Shown here: positions 31,355 to 40,072 of the stretch, one piece after another
How the letters are laid out: the number at the start of each line of letters is the position of its first letter
Position numbering within the stretch: position 1 is the first letter of the stretch
DNA from: an uncultured Bacteroidales bacterium
Lineage (GTDB): Bacteria; Bacteroidota; Bacteroidia; Bacteroidales; Bacteroidaceae
Direction of reading: 5' to 3'
Assembly (NCBI GenBank): GCA_946055775.1
Contig: CAMGHE010000002.1
Coordinates: 1 to 42,056 of the forward strand
Length of the DNA: 42,056 nucleotides
Notes under the pieces: model-generated
Databases searched by the model: none
What the model was told of the DNA's origin: nothing
The model's input: only the letters and a program-made list of their open reading frames with translations
Position numbers and translations under genes: made by a program

Positions 31355-33064
31355 TTATGCCTGACGGTAGTCGGCGAGACTCTCGGTGGTGAGGTTCATC
31401 ACGAAGGTGTGGTGCTTGGCAATCTCCGCCTCGACGAAGTTGGCATAGACGCGGGCGCTGCGCTCGAAGAGGGCGGCGTCGGCCGAGGCGTTGTAGATGA
31501 GCAGGTGGAGCATGATGACGTCGGCAGCCATCTCGACGAGGTGGCGTGCGCAGAGGTCGTGATACTCCTGGTCGGCAGCCTCCTTGACGCGGGCCACGGC
31601 CTCTTCAAACTTGTCGGCCATGACCTTGGCGCGGGCCTGGATGGCCTTCATCGCCTCGCTGCACTCGGCCTGCTCAAACTCGCGCATCTGGGCCAGGTAG
31701 GAGCCGTTGGTGACGTAGCGGATGGCGGCTACGACCTGCAGCTGCGTCGTACCCTCGTAGATGCTGGTGATGCGGGCGTCGCGGGCATAGCGCTGGATGG
31801 GGTAGTCCATCATGAAGCCCGAACCGCCGTGAATCTGCAGGGCGTCGTAGGTGTTCTGGTTGCAGTACTCAGAGTTCATGCCCTTGGCGAGCGGCGTGAG
31901 CGAGTCGGCCAGTTTGGCATAGAGTTTCTGCTCCTTGCGCTCCTCCGGCGTGAGTTTGCGCTCGCGGCTGATGTCGTCTAATGCCTTGTAGATATCGACG
32001 TAGCGTGCGCACTGGTAGAGCAGGGCGCGACCGGCATCGAGCTTGGCCTTGATGGTGGCCAGCATGTCGGCCACGGCGGGGAAGTTGATGATGGCTTTGC
32101 CAAACTGTTCGCGGTCGCGGGCGTAGGCCAGACCTTCGTTGTAGGCGGCCTGCGAGATGCCCACGCTCTGTGCGGCGATGCCCAGACGGGCACCGTTCAT
32201 CAGGGCCATGACGTACTTGATGAGGCCCATCTTGCGGTCGCCCACGAGTTCGGCCTTGGCATTCTTATAGACCAGTTCGCAGGTCGGCGAACCATGGATA
32301 CCGAGTTTGTTTTCAATGCGGCGCACGTTCACACCGCCGTCGCGCTTGTCGTAGATGAACATCGAGAGGCCGCGGCCGTCCGTCGTGCCCTCTTCCGAGC
32401 GTGCCAGCACCAGGTGCAGGTGGGCGTCGCCGTTGGTGATGAAGCGCTTGACGCCGTTCAGACGCCAGCAGTTGTTCTCCTCGTCGAAGGTGGCCTTGAG
32501 CATGACGCTCTGCAGGTCGGATCCGGCATCGGGCTCGGTGAGGTCCATCGACATGGTCTCGCCCTCGCACACGCGGGGGATGAAGCGGGCGTGCTGGTCG
32601 GCATCGCCAAACTCGTAGAGCGTCTCGATGCAGTCTTGCAGCGACCAGATATTGCCGAAGCCGGCATCGCTGGCAGCCACCAGTTCGGCACACATGGTGT
32701 AAGGCGTGATGGGGAAGTTGAGGCCCTTGTAGCGGCGCGGCATGGTCATGCCGTTCATGCCCGCCTTGACCATGGCGTCAAGGTTGCGGTCGGTGCCGCT
32801 GGCATAGTTGACGCGGTCGCCGACGTGGTGCGGCCCTTCCAGGTCAACGCCCTCGGCGTTGTCGGCGATGGTGGTGCCGGCAATCTCGCCGACGATGTCG
32901 AGCACGCGGTCGTAGTTGTCCATGGCGTCGTCGAAGTCGATGGGGGCATAGTCGTAAGCGTCCTTCTCGGCGAAGCCACGCTCCTTGAGTTCGACGATGC
33001 GTTTCATGAGCGGGTGGTTCATTTCAAACCTCAGCTCGGGGTGGTCTGTATAGTTGTTGGCCAT
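31355..33064 (-). CDS. Acyl-CoA dehydrogenase family protein
   Basis: A 569-aa flavoprotein of the long acyl-CoA dehydrogenase subgroup with a C-terminal extension. Segments seen: MSMDLTEPDAGSDLQSV (FAD-proximal), LVLARSEEGTTDGRGLSMF, NKLGIHGSPTCELVYKNA, DALQIHGGSGFMMDYPIQRYARDARITSIYEGTTQLQ; the last holds the usual RDARIxxIYEGT signature. It should oxidise an acyl-CoA and pass electrons to the EtfAB pair encoded just upstream, or run in reverse, as in butyrate/propionate-type metabolism. The acyl chain is unknown. It ends the operon with a 17-bp-stem terminator. Confidence 0.9.
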   Translation of the reverse strand: MANNYTDHPELRFEMNHPLMKRIVELKERGFAEKDAYDYAPIDFDDAMDNYDRVLDIVGEIAGTTIADNAEGVDLEGPHHVGDRVNYASGTDRNLDAMVKAGMNGMTMPRRYKGLNFPITPYTMCAELVAASDAGFGNIWSLQDCIETLYEFGDADQHARFIPRVCEGETMSMDLTEPDAGSDLQSVMLKATFDEENNCWRLNGVKRFITNGDAHLHLVLARSEEGTTDGRGLSMFIYDKRDGGVNVRRIENKLGIHGSPTCELVYKNAKAELVGDRKMGLIKYVMALMNGARLGIAAQSVGISQAAYNEGLAYARDREQFGKAIINFPAVADMLATIKAKLDAGRALLYQCARYVDIYKALDDISRERKLTPEERKEQKLYAKLADSLTPLAKGMNSEYCNQNTYDALQIHGGSGFMMDYPIQRYARDARITSIYEGTTQLQVVAAIRYVTNGSYLAQMREFEQAECSEAMKAIQARAKVMADKFEEAVARVKEAADQEYHDLCARHLVEMAADVIMLHLLIYNASADAALFERSARVYANFVEAEIAKHHTFVMNLTTESLADYRQA

Positions 33065-33127
33065 TTGGGTGTAGTGTTTGGTGTGGCAGGGGAGTACGCC
33101 GACGAGACGCCGGCGTGCGCGGAGCCA

Positions 33128-34150
33128 TTATTTGCTGTTCTCTTTATACGATTTGATCATCTTGGGCACGACGTCCTCCACGCTGCCCGTGATGACGTAG
33201 TCGGCAATCTGGTTGATGGGCGCTTCGGGGTCGGTGTTGATGGAGATGACGATGCCGCTCTCCTTCATGCCGGCCACGTGCTGGATGGCGCCCGATATGC
33301 CGCAGGCAATATAGACCTTGGGCCGCACGGTGACACCCGTCTGGCCAATCTGACGGTCGTGCTCGCAGAAGCCGGCATCGACGGCGGCGCGGCTGGCGCC
33401 CACCTCGCCGTGCAGTTCGTCGGCCAACTGGTAGAGCAGGTCGAAGTTCTCCTTAGAGCCCACGCCGTAGCCGCCGGCGATGACGATGGGCGCACCCTTG
33501 AGGTTGTTCTTGGCCTTCTCGACATGGCGCTCGATGACGCGCACCACATAGTCCGTGTCGGGCACATACTTGGCCACGTCCTCATAGACAATCTCGCCGT
33601 TGTAGTACTCAGCCACCTTCTCGGCCTTCATCACGCCCGAGCGCACCGTGGCCATCTGCGGGCGGTTGTCGGGGTTGACGATGGTGGCGACGATGTTGCC
33701 GCCGAAAGCCGGGCGAATCTGGTAGAGCAGGTTGTCGTAGTGCTTGCCCTGCTTCTTGTCGTCATAGTCGCCAATCTCAAGCGCCGTGCAGTCGGCCGTC
33801 AGACCGCTGGTCAGCGACGAACTGACGCGCGGGCCGAGGTCGCGGCCGATGACGGTGGCGCCCATGAGGCAAATCTGCGGCTGCTCCTCCTTGAAGAGGT
33901 TGACCAGGATGCTGGTGTGGGGCTTCGAGGTGTAGGGGTAGAGGCCCGGGGCGTCAAAGACGTGGAGCTTGTCCACACCATAAGACAGGATGTCCTTTTC
34001 CACCTTGCCCGTGATGCCGCTGCCGGCGGCGATGGCTTCGAGCTGTACGCCCAGTTGGTTGGCCAGTTTGCGGCCTTTGGTGAGAAGTTCGAACGACACT
34101 TCTTCGACGGCGACGCCGTCTATCTCGCAATATACGAATACGTTGTTCAT
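33128..34150 (-). CDS. etfA: Electron transfer flavoprotein alpha subunit
   Basis: A 340-aa EtfA/FixB. The N-terminal half carries the ETF nucleotide-fold segments (LMGATVIGRDLGPRVSS). The C-terminal FAD domain shows GYGVGSKENFDLLYQLADEL, then VDAGFCEHDRQIGQTG and the family signature VYIACGISGAIQHVAGM and ISINTDPEAPI. It forms a heterodimer with EtfB (23 nt upstream) and takes electrons from the acyl-CoA dehydrogenase. Confidence 0.95.
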   Translation of the reverse strand: MNNVFVYCEIDGVAVEEVSFELLTKGRKLANQLGVQLEAIAAGSGITGKVEKDILSYGVDKLHVFDAPGLYPYTSKPHTSILVNLFKEEQPQICLMGATVIGRDLGPRVSSSLTSGLTADCTALEIGDYDDKKQGKHYDNLLYQIRPAFGGNIVATIVNPDNRPQMATVRSGVMKAEKVAEYYNGEIVYEDVAKYVPDTDYVVRVIERHVEKAKNNLKGAPIVIAGGYGVGSKENFDLLYQLADELHGEVGASRAAVDAGFCEHDRQIGQTGVTVRPKVYIACGISGAIQHVAGMKESGIVISINTDPEAPINQIADYVITGSVEDVVPKMIKSYKENSK

Positions 34151-34173
34151 AGTGATGAGAGAAGTTACAGAGG

Positions 34174-35049
34174 TTAGCCAATGGTGTGGCTCTCGAGGAG
34201 TTCCTTCACCAGTCCTTCAATATCAGCTTCGCTGCCCGTGAGGCGCTTGCTTTCCTTGGCCTTAAACACGATGTTCTGCACAGCCTTTACCTTCGTCGGC
34301 GAGCCCGCCAGACCACACTGAGCCAGGTCGCCATCGACGTCGGCCACGCTCCACTGCGTCACCGTCAGGTAGGGCTTCTTTTCATATTCCTCGGCATAGG
34401 GCATCTGACCGTCGGCCGGACGCTCCATGGGCGCCGTGGCGCGCTTGTACTTCATCACCAACTTGGCGTTGCGCGGGCGGCAGGGGGCAGCATTGCCGTT
34501 GACCGTGAGCAGGATGGGCAGCGGCGCTTCCACACGCTCAATGCCGCCGTCGATGCTGCGCACCAGGGTGATCTTGCCGTCCTTCACGCTCTCGATGGCC
34601 GTGACGTAGGTCACCTGGTTCAGGTCGAGCTTCTGCGCCACCTGCGGGCCCACCTGCGCCGTGTCACCGTCGATGGCCTGACGGCCGCCGATGATGATGT
34701 CGGGCATACCCATCTTGCGGATGGCCATCGACAGGGCATAACTCGTGGCCAGCGTGTCGGCGCCGGCAAAGGCGCGGTCGGTCAGCAGATAGCCGTTGTC
34801 AGCGCCGCGGAACAGACCTTCGCGGATGACATCGGTGGCACGGGGAGGGCCCATCGTCAGGATGGAAACGCTCGAGCCCGGGTGCTCGTCCTTCAGACGA
34901 AGGGCTTGCTCCAGGGCGTTGAGGTCCTCTGGATTGAAAATGGCGGGGAGGGCAGCGCGGTTGACCGTTCCTTCAGGCGTCATCGCGTCCTTGCCCACAT
35001 TACGGGTGTCGGGCACTTGCTTGGCAAGCACAACAATTTTCAGACTCAT
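34174..35049 (-). CDS. etfB: Electron transfer flavoprotein beta subunit
   Basis: A 291-aa EtfB/FixA: MSLKIVVLAKQVPDTRN at the start, NPEDLNALEQALRLKDE, VSILTMGPPRATDVIREGL, and the signature GGRQAIDGDTAQVGPQVAQ. It binds AMP/flavin and works with EtfA. It is the first gene of the etfB-etfA-acd operon. The likely promoter is about 255 nt upstream, leaving a long leader that contains the 11-bp repeat array at 35113-35194. Confidence 0.95.
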   Translation of the reverse strand: MSLKIVVLAKQVPDTRNVGKDAMTPEGTVNRAALPAIFNPEDLNALEQALRLKDEHPGSSVSILTMGPPRATDVIREGLFRGADNGYLLTDRAFAGADTLATSYALSMAIRKMGMPDIIIGGRQAIDGDTAQVGPQVAQKLDLNQVTYVTAIESVKDGKITLVRSIDGGIERVEAPLPILLTVNGNAAPCRPRNAKLVMKYKRATAPMERPADGQMPYAEEYEKKPYLTVTQWSVADVDGDLAQCGLAGSPTKVKAVQNIVFKAKESKRLTGSEADIEGLVKELLESHTIG

Positions 35050-35081
35050 AGTTTGCCTATATTATATATATGTGTGTTTCT

Positions 35082-35222
35082 CTTGGCGGGCATCTTCAGC
35101 GGCAGCCTTCGATTATGCTTGGCTTATGCTTGGCTTACGCTTGGCTTATGCTAAGCCTGGCTTATGCTTGGTCTATGCTTGGCTTATGCTTGGCGGACTT
35201 CTTTCGGCGGCCTTCGCTGATG
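35082..35222. repeat. 11-bp-period tandem array with flanking direct repeats, in the etfB leader
   Basis: TTATGCTTGGC occurs as six near-identical 11-bp units plus one 16-bp variant (TTATGCTAAGCCTGGC) at 35113-35194. On each side lies a diverged direct repeat: CTTGGCGGGCATCTTCAGCG (35082-35117) and CTTGGCGGACTTCTTTCGGC (35189-35222); TGTGTTTCTCxTGGC also occurs on both sides. On the minus strand, the sense strand of etfB, the unit reads GCCAAGCATAA. No gene is supported; the ORFs across it come from the repeat. Confidence 0.85.
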
Positions 35223-35303
35223 TGTTTCTCGTGGCAGTTCGCCCCGTGTGCAACGTGCGTCTGGCATTGCACAGAGACGCGGCAAAGGTGCACAGAGGCG
35301 CGG

Positions 35304-35335
35304 CAAATTTAGATAATTCCCGCCAAACGCCCAAA
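35304..35335 (-). promoter_or_regulatory. etfB: Promoter of the etfB operon
   Basis: Minus strand: TTTG (35332-35335), a 20-nt spacer, TAAATTTG (35304-35311), followed by CCGCGCC. It matches the consensus well and predicts a leader of about 250 nt. Confidence 0.6.
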
Positions 35336-35682
35336 AATGGCTGCGCCAATTTTCCCGCGCCGTGTTGCGCAGGCCACATTTCATGCAAATTTTGCAAGAA
35401 AGGTTTTGCCAATCAGACAAAGGTCTCTATATTTGCCTTTAGAAACTGCGCTTGGCAAAATAAGACCTTGGGCCAAATGCACCCTTTTGCGAAAAAAGCC
35501 CTAAATACGTCCCGATAATTGCTTGCAGAGAAAAAATAAATGGGTATCTTTGCCCGCAAATCCCCGAAAGGCCCCCAACGCCTCTGCTTCATGGAAAGCA
35601 AGATGTAGAGAAAGCCTGCACAGAAGGAAACAGTAAACAAACATTCCATAACAAACAATCTACAAACTAAAACTTCAAAACA
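35336..35682. other. Intergenic region between the divergent etfB and exbB promoters
   Basis: No gene is supported. It holds the exbB promoter (35523-35552) and a leader of about 125 nt. A short pair GCGCAA/TTGCGC-like segment occurs near 35340-35370, but I see no strong structure. Confidence 0.5.
35523..35552 (+). promoter_or_regulatory. Promoter of the exbB-exbD-tonB operon
   Basis: TTG (35523-35525), a 19-nt spacer, then TATCTTTG (35545-35552) followed by CCC: an almost ideal Bacteroidetes promoter facing exbB. It predicts a leader of about 125 nt. Confidence 0.75.
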
Positions 35683-36552
35683 ATGGCAACTACAAATGCT
35701 ACCGCACCTAAGAGTGCGCCCAAAGTAAAAAAGGAATCCCAGGGCTTTCAGGGAATTAAGGCCGGTTGGGCCGTTATCGTGGCCTGCGCTGTAATCGCCG
35801 TATGTATTTACCTGTTCGTGTTCGGTGCTGCCGGCAACTTCAAGGGCGACATCGGTGCTCCCTTCGCCTGCATGTCTGACGCCGAAGCCATGGAGCCCGC
35901 CGGTCTTGTAGGTACGGTTTACATGGGTGGTTTCGTGGTGCCCATCATCTGGACTCTCTGCTTCACCGTTATCGCATTCGCCATCGAGCGCTTCTTCGCT
36001 ATCCGCAACGCCTACGGCCGTACCAGCCTCGTGAAGTTCGTGGCTGACATCAAGAAGGCTCTCGAAGCCAACGACCTGGACAAGGCCAACAAGATCTGCG
36101 ACGTACAGCGCGGTTCTGTAGCCAACGTCGTTCGTGCCACCCTTCGCAAGTATGCCGAGATGGAGCAGAATACCATCCTCACCAAGGAGCAGAAGATTCT
36201 CGCCATCCAGAAGGAGCTCGAAGAGGCTACCGCCCTCGAAATGCCTATGATGCAGGAAAACCTCCCCATCATCGGTTCTATCGTTACTCTGGGTACGCTG
36301 ACCGGTCTGTTCGGTACGGTGCTCGGTATGATCAAGTCGTTCTCCGCTATGTCCGCTGGTGACGGTGGTACCGACTCTACCGCTCTGGCAACGGGTATCT
36401 CTGAGGCTCTTGTAAACACCGCCTCTGGTATCGCTACCGGTGCCCTCGCCGTTATCGCTTACAACTACTACACCAACAAAATCGACCGCCTCACCTTCAG
36501 TCTTGATGAAGTAGGCTTCTCCATCGTACAGACCTTCTCCGCTACCCACTAA
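35683..36552 (+). CDS. exbB: ExbB/TolQ-type proton channel protein
   Basis: A 289-aa MotA/TolQ/ExbB-family membrane protein. A basic N-terminus with Ala/Thr/Lys comes first, TM1 (WAVIVACAVIAVCIYLFVFG), TM2 (VVPIIWTLCFTVIAFAIERF), a cytoplasmic loop, then the conserved IIGSIVTLGTLTGLFGTVLGMIKSF and GISEALVNTASGIATGALAVIAY with the polar residues of the channel. With ExbD it powers TonB at the inner membrane. It is the first gene of a tightly packed operon with its own strong promoter. Confidence 0.93.
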   Translation: MATTNATAPKSAPKVKKESQGFQGIKAGWAVIVACAVIAVCIYLFVFGAAGNFKGDIGAPFACMSDAEAMEPAGLVGTVYMGGFVVPIIWTLCFTVIAFAIERFFAIRNAYGRTSLVKFVADIKKALEANDLDKANKICDVQRGSVANVVRATLRKYAEMEQNTILTKEQKILAIQKELEEATALEMPMMQENLPIIGSIVTLGTLTGLFGTVLGMIKSFSAMSAGDGGTDSTALATGISEALVNTASGIATGALAVIAYNYYTNKIDRLTFSLDEVGFSIVQTFSATH

Positions 36553-36575
36553 TCATAATTAAGGTAACATAAACA

Positions 36576-37184
36576 ATGGGACGATTTAAAATAACAAAGC
36601 AAGACACGTTCATAGACATGACGCCTATGAGCGATGTCATGGTCCTGCTGCTTACCTTCTTTATGCTTACTGCGACGTTTGTCAAGGAAGAACCCGTAAA
36701 GGTCAATGCTCCCGGTTCGGTGTCTGAAGTGAAAATCCCCACCACCAAACTCCTCACCATCTTCATCGAGAAGAACGGTAAGGTGTTCCTCAACCTCGAT
36801 TCTCCCGCAGCGATGCGCCGTGTGGCCAACGCACTGAATGAGAAGCAGGGCGCTGAGGTGATTTCCGACATCAACGAGTTTGCACAGGTGCCCATGTTCG
36901 GTACGCCCCTCGACCAGGTCAACGCCTGGCTCAAGCTCGAAGACCGCAATGGCTACCTCGCCAAGAACCCCAACGCAGGCGTTCCTTGCGACAGCGTCAA
37001 CGACGAACTTAAAGTATGGGTGCGCGCAGCAGTCGAAGCACTCGGTGAGGACAGTATCCGTATCGCCATCAAGGCCGATAAGACTACGCCTTACAAGAAT
37101 GTGAAGTATGTAATCAACTCCTTGCGCTCAGAGCACCAGAACAGATATAATCTGATCACCTCTCTGTCCGGTGCAGAGGACTAA
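36576..37184 (+). CDS. exbD: ExbD/TolR-family protein 1
   Basis: A 202-aa protein: short cytoplasmic N-terminus, a single TM (SDVMVLLLTFFMLTATF) with the essential membrane Asp in DMTPMSDVMVLL, then a periplasmic domain longer than the roughly 140 aa of enterobacterial ExbD. It works with ExbB to use the proton gradient. It begins 23 nt after exbB; a second ExbD follows 12 nt later. Two different ExbDs are usual in Bacteroidetes Ton operons. Confidence 0.92.
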   Translation: MGRFKITKQDTFIDMTPMSDVMVLLLTFFMLTATFVKEEPVKVNAPGSVSEVKIPTTKLLTIFIEKNGKVFLNLDSPAAMRRVANALNEKQGAEVISDINEFAQVPMFGTPLDQVNAWLKLEDRNGYLAKNPNAGVPCDSVNDELKVWVRAAVEALGEDSIRIAIKADKTTPYKNVKYVINSLRSEHQNRYNLITSLSGAED

Positions 37185-37196
37185 AGTAAGAGCATC

Positions 37197-37811
37197 ATGG
37201 CAAAACAAGTCAAGTCTAAACAGAAAAAAATGAACGCCCGCGTGGACTTCACGCCGATGGTGGACATGATCATGCTGCTTGTGACGTTCTTCATGCTCTG
37301 TACCTCGCTCCTTAAGCCTCAGGCCATGCAGCTCTCCATGCCCTCCGACAAGGAAGACCAGCAGGATGAGCAGCGCAGTCAGGCTAAGGCCTCCGAAGCC
37401 GTGACGATTCTCGCCGCACCTGGCGACCGAATCTTCTACTTCGAAGGAAAGGCAGAGAATGCCGCACAGACCATCGTTGAAACCAAATATGGCAAAGACG
37501 GTATCCGTGCGTTCCTTCTCCAGAAGAATGCCAAAGCACAAGCGGAAGTAGAAAAACTCAAGAAAGAGTTTGAAGTACGCGACATCAATGAAGAAAGCAA
37601 GAAGGAGTATAACGAACGTCTCTCCGAAATCAAGAGCGCCAAGGGTACTCCCACCGTCATCATCAAAATTAACGATGACGCCAGCTTTAACAATATGATG
37701 AAGATTCTCGACGAGATGTTGATTTGCAACATCGGTAAGTACGTGATTGACAACTTCTCTGAGGCTGACAAGGAACTCCTTGCCACCAAGGGCGTACAGT
37801 TGGCACATTAA
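37197..37811 (+). CDS. exbD: ExbD/TolR-family protein 2
   Basis: A 204-aa second ExbD: MAKQVKSKQKKMNARVDFTP, TM with the membrane Asp (MVDMIMLLVTFFMLCTSL), then a charged periplasmic part with a probable coiled coil (KNAKAQAEVEKLKKEFEVRD) and a conserved-looking VIIKINDDASFNNMMKILDEM strand-helix. It is distinct from the first ExbD in the periplasmic half, so the two probably form a heteromeric stator with ExbB. Confidence 0.92.
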   Translation: MAKQVKSKQKKMNARVDFTPMVDMIMLLVTFFMLCTSLLKPQAMQLSMPSDKEDQQDEQRSQAKASEAVTILAAPGDRIFYFEGKAENAAQTIVETKYGKDGIRAFLLQKNAKAQAEVEKLKKEFEVRDINEESKKEYNERLSEIKSAKGTPTVIIKINDDASFNNMMKILDEMLICNIGKYVIDNFSEADKELLATKGVQLAH

Positions 37812-37837
37812 TTTTATAAGTAAAGTATCGCTACATT

Positions 37838-38683
37838 ATGTCTAAAGTTGATTTAGCATCACGCGGCTGGTGCGACCTCGTATTCGAAGGACGCAACAAG
37901 GATTACGGCGCTTATAAAATGCGTGCCCGTTCCGGTAGCCGAAACCTTCGCGCCATCATTGGCCTCCTCATCCTCATTGCCGCCATCGGCATCATTGTCC
38001 TCTTTAAGGCTGGTATCGATGCTGTAGGTGGAAACAAGGTCGAGGAAGGCGCGTCGCTCGAACTTCAGCAGCTCCAGAAAGAGGAGCCCAAGAAGAAGGA
38101 AGAGAAAAAGATTGAGGTGGAATACGAGAAGCCTGAAATCCAGAAAGTACAGGTGAAAGCCTCTATCCAGTTTGACGTGCCCAAGATTGAAGACGATAAC
38201 CTCGTTGACGAGACCAAGCAGGTGAAGAGCCAGGACCAGGTGACAAAGAGTAACATCTCCATCGCTGCCCAGGACTACGCCGGTGACGGTGAGGGCGGTA
38301 TCAACATCGACGACCTGAAGGACAACCAGCGCGCCGGTGGTACCGAAGCGCCTAAGGAAGAGGAAGTGCTCGCCAACGAAATCGTGGAAGTACAGGCTCA
38401 GTTCCCCGGCGGCGAACGCGCCCTCCTCAAGTACGTGTCTGACAACCTTGTCTATCCCTCCATCGCTCAGGAACAGGAACTCCAGGGCGTCGTTACGCTC
38501 CGCTTCCGCGTAGAGAAGGATGGTACCGTAGGTAAGATTGTTGTAGTCAAGGGTCTGTCGAAGGAGTGCGACCAGGCTGCCGTCAAGGTGGTCAGCTCGC
38601 TGCCTCGCTTCACCCCCGCACGTCAGCAGGGTCACCCCGTTCCCGTATGGTTCACCCTCCCCGTACGTTTCCGTCTGATTTAA
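37838..38683 (+). CDS. tonB: TonB family energy transducer
   Basis: A 281-aa TonB: cytoplasmic start with the Bacteroidetes GRNKDYGAYKMR motif, one TM (about 38-58, AIIGLLILIAAIGIIVLF), a Glu/Lys/Pro-rich spacer (PKKKEEKKIEVEYEKPE) and a C-terminal TonB domain (FPGGERALLKYVSDNLVYPS, then GVVTLRFRVEKDGTVG). It carries energy to outer-membrane TonB-dependent receptors such as SusC-type proteins. It lies 26 nt after exbD2. Confidence 0.93.
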   Translation: MSKVDLASRGWCDLVFEGRNKDYGAYKMRARSGSRNLRAIIGLLILIAAIGIIVLFKAGIDAVGGNKVEEGASLELQQLQKEEPKKKEEKKIEVEYEKPEIQKVQVKASIQFDVPKIEDDNLVDETKQVKSQDQVTKSNISIAAQDYAGDGEGGINIDDLKDNQRAGGTEAPKEEEVLANEIVEVQAQFPGGERALLKYVSDNLVYPSIAQEQELQGVVTLRFRVEKDGTVGKIVVVKGLSKECDQAAVKVVSSLPRFTPARQQGHPVPVWFTLPVRFRLI

Positions 38684-38708
38684 TCCTACACAGGCAAAGC
38701 AAGTCCTT

Positions 38709-39647
38709 ATGAAAACACCATGGCTCATCGCAGCCGTCGTGTGCACCCTATTGGCCACCTCGTGTGGTAACCATCGGAAGTCTGCCGACTGGCGGACTTC
38801 CGATGAAGTGCATATAGCGGTTGACCAAACCTTCCAGGATATCATGGAGGACGAACTACAGACGTTCGCCCGCATCCATGTCGATGCCGTCCCCCGTCCC
38901 GTCTTCGTCAGCGAAGATTCTGCCTTATGTCTCCTGCTCAACGATAGTGTGCGCAGTGCCCTCGTCACACGCCCCCTAACCGACCAGGAACGACTCATTG
39001 TCGAGAGCCACCGCCTTGGCGTCAAGCAGGCCCTCGTCGCCTACGACGCCTTCGCCCTCATTGTCAATAAGGCCAATACCGACACGCTTATTTCCGTTGA
39101 TGAGGTCCGCGACATCGTCTCCGGCCGCATCACCCGCTGGGAGCAGCTGCGGTGTGCCACACGCAGCGGCGAACTCAAGCTCGTCTTCGACCAGTCAGGC
39201 TCCAGCACCGTCCGTTACATGCGCGACTCTCTGCTCGCCGGCGGTGAACTCAAGGGTAACCTCTACGCTCAGGGTGGTAACCCCGATGTCATCGAGACTG
39301 TCAAGCAAGACCCCGAGGTGATTGGCGTGGTTGGCACCAACTGGCTCAAGGAACGCGGCGACAGCGCCCTAACTTCCTTTGATAACCTCGACGTCAAGGT
39401 GCTCAAGGTCACGCGAAAATACGATGAAGACCCCATCGGCTGGCGGCCCTACCAGTATCGCATCATGACGGGCGACTACCCCCTTGTCCGTTCCGTCTAT
39501 CTCATCTGCACCGACCCCTTCCGCAAGTCGAAAACCACCACCTTCTTCTACTTCCTCAAGGGCGATGCCGGGCAGCGCATCATCTGTAACGACTCGCAAC
39601 TCCTGCCCAAGATGCAGGTTCAGTTTCGGTCCGTAACCGTACGCTGA
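38709..39647 (+). CDS. PstS-like phosphate/anion-binding lipoprotein
   Basis: A 312-aa lipoprotein (lipobox LATSC) of the PBP-like type II superfamily, like PstS: VHIAVDQTFQDIMEDELQTF, ALVTRPLTDQE, QALVAYDAFALIVNKAN, IVSGRITRWEQL, FDQSGSSTVRYMRDSLL (the anion-site SGSST) and a C-terminal FLKGDAGQRII. In Bacteroidetes this gene commonly follows tonB, and its partner is not an ABC transporter here, so its role in phosphate uptake is uncertain. Close to the 5' end the coding sequence contains a 15-bp hairpin (38772-38805). It starts 25 nt after tonB. Confidence 0.85.
   Translation: MKTPWLIAAVVCTLLATSCGNHRKSADWRTSDEVHIAVDQTFQDIMEDELQTFARIHVDAVPRPVFVSEDSALCLLLNDSVRSALVTRPLTDQERLIVESHRLGVKQALVAYDAFALIVNKANTDTLISVDEVRDIVSGRITRWEQLRCATRSGELKLVFDQSGSSTVRYMRDSLLAGGELKGNLYAQGGNPDVIETVKQDPEVIGVVGTNWLKERGDSALTSFDNLDVKVLKVTRKYDEDPIGWRPYQYRIMTGDYPLVRSVYLICTDPFRKSKTTTFFYFLKGDAGQRIICNDSQLLPKMQVQFRSVTVR
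38772..38805 (+). repeat. Hairpin inside the PstS-like gene
   Basis: CATCGGAAGTC (38772-38782) pairs exactly with GACTTCCGATG (38795-38805); a T-G pair and GCC/GGC extend it to 15 bp with a 4-nt loop. It lies about 60 nt into the coding sequence, right after the lipobox codons. Confidence 0.8.
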
Positions 39648-39669
39648 GCACCGCAAATCCAACCCTTCT

Positions 39670-39715
39670 AACCTTCCGTCTGCATAGTCCTCGTCCGACT
39701 TCCAGGCGGAAGGTT
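39670..39715 (+). terminator. Terminator of the exbB-tonB-pstS-like operon
   Basis: AACCTTCCG (39670-39678) pairs with CGGAAGGTT (39707-39715), and the stem is followed by TATTTTGTG. It lies 23 nt after the stop of the PstS-like gene. Confidence 0.65.
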
Positions 39716-39945
39716 TATTTTGTGAGATGCTTTTGCCTCATGACCGCTGGCTTTCCCCATGTTCGCGCCGTCTATCTCATCTTCACCGCATCCTAACATC
39801 GGCCGCCCTCGCCCTACTCCCCCCCCCTTGGTGTATATTGCCAATCCCCACCCTAGGTAAGCGTATCGCTGGGCTTCTTGTTCGCGCCAATCTGTTAAAA
39901 TCATTCGCTGGAGACCCTAATCTGACCAAAAAGCAACCAAAAGCC

Positions 39946-39975
39946 TTGCCACCTTGATTTTTATGCGTATTTTTG
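39946..39975 (+). promoter_or_regulatory. Promoter of the TPR protein gene
   Basis: TTG (39946-39948), a 19-nt spacer, TATTTTTG (39968-39975) followed by C. It matches the consensus and lies about 100 nt upstream of the ATG at 40073. Confidence 0.7.
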
Positions 39976-40072
39976 CAGAGTGCGCCGACGCCATGCGTCC
40001 AGTACTGGTCTGGCAGCAGGTCACGCCCTCTGCCGCAAGACTTTCACATCCCGACAAGTACCAACAATAGAT

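Larger units (their letters stand above)
39648..40072 (+). other. Intergenic region with terminator and promoter
   Basis: No gene is supported. It contains the terminator hairpin at 39670-39715, then about 230 nt without a clear feature (a C-run at 39821-39830 and an AT-rich end), then the promoter at 39946-39975. Confidence 0.6.

Noticed and set aside
32294-34177. 627-aa plus-strand ORF
   Set aside because: It lies opposite the acyl-CoA dehydrogenase and EtfA genes, whose motifs are clear; high GC in third positions leaves the shadow frame open.
34796-35518. ORFs across the etfB leader (240, 80, 79 and 78 aa)
   Set aside because: They are made by the 11-bp tandem repeat (LAYAWLM-type runs) and overlap two divergent promoters.
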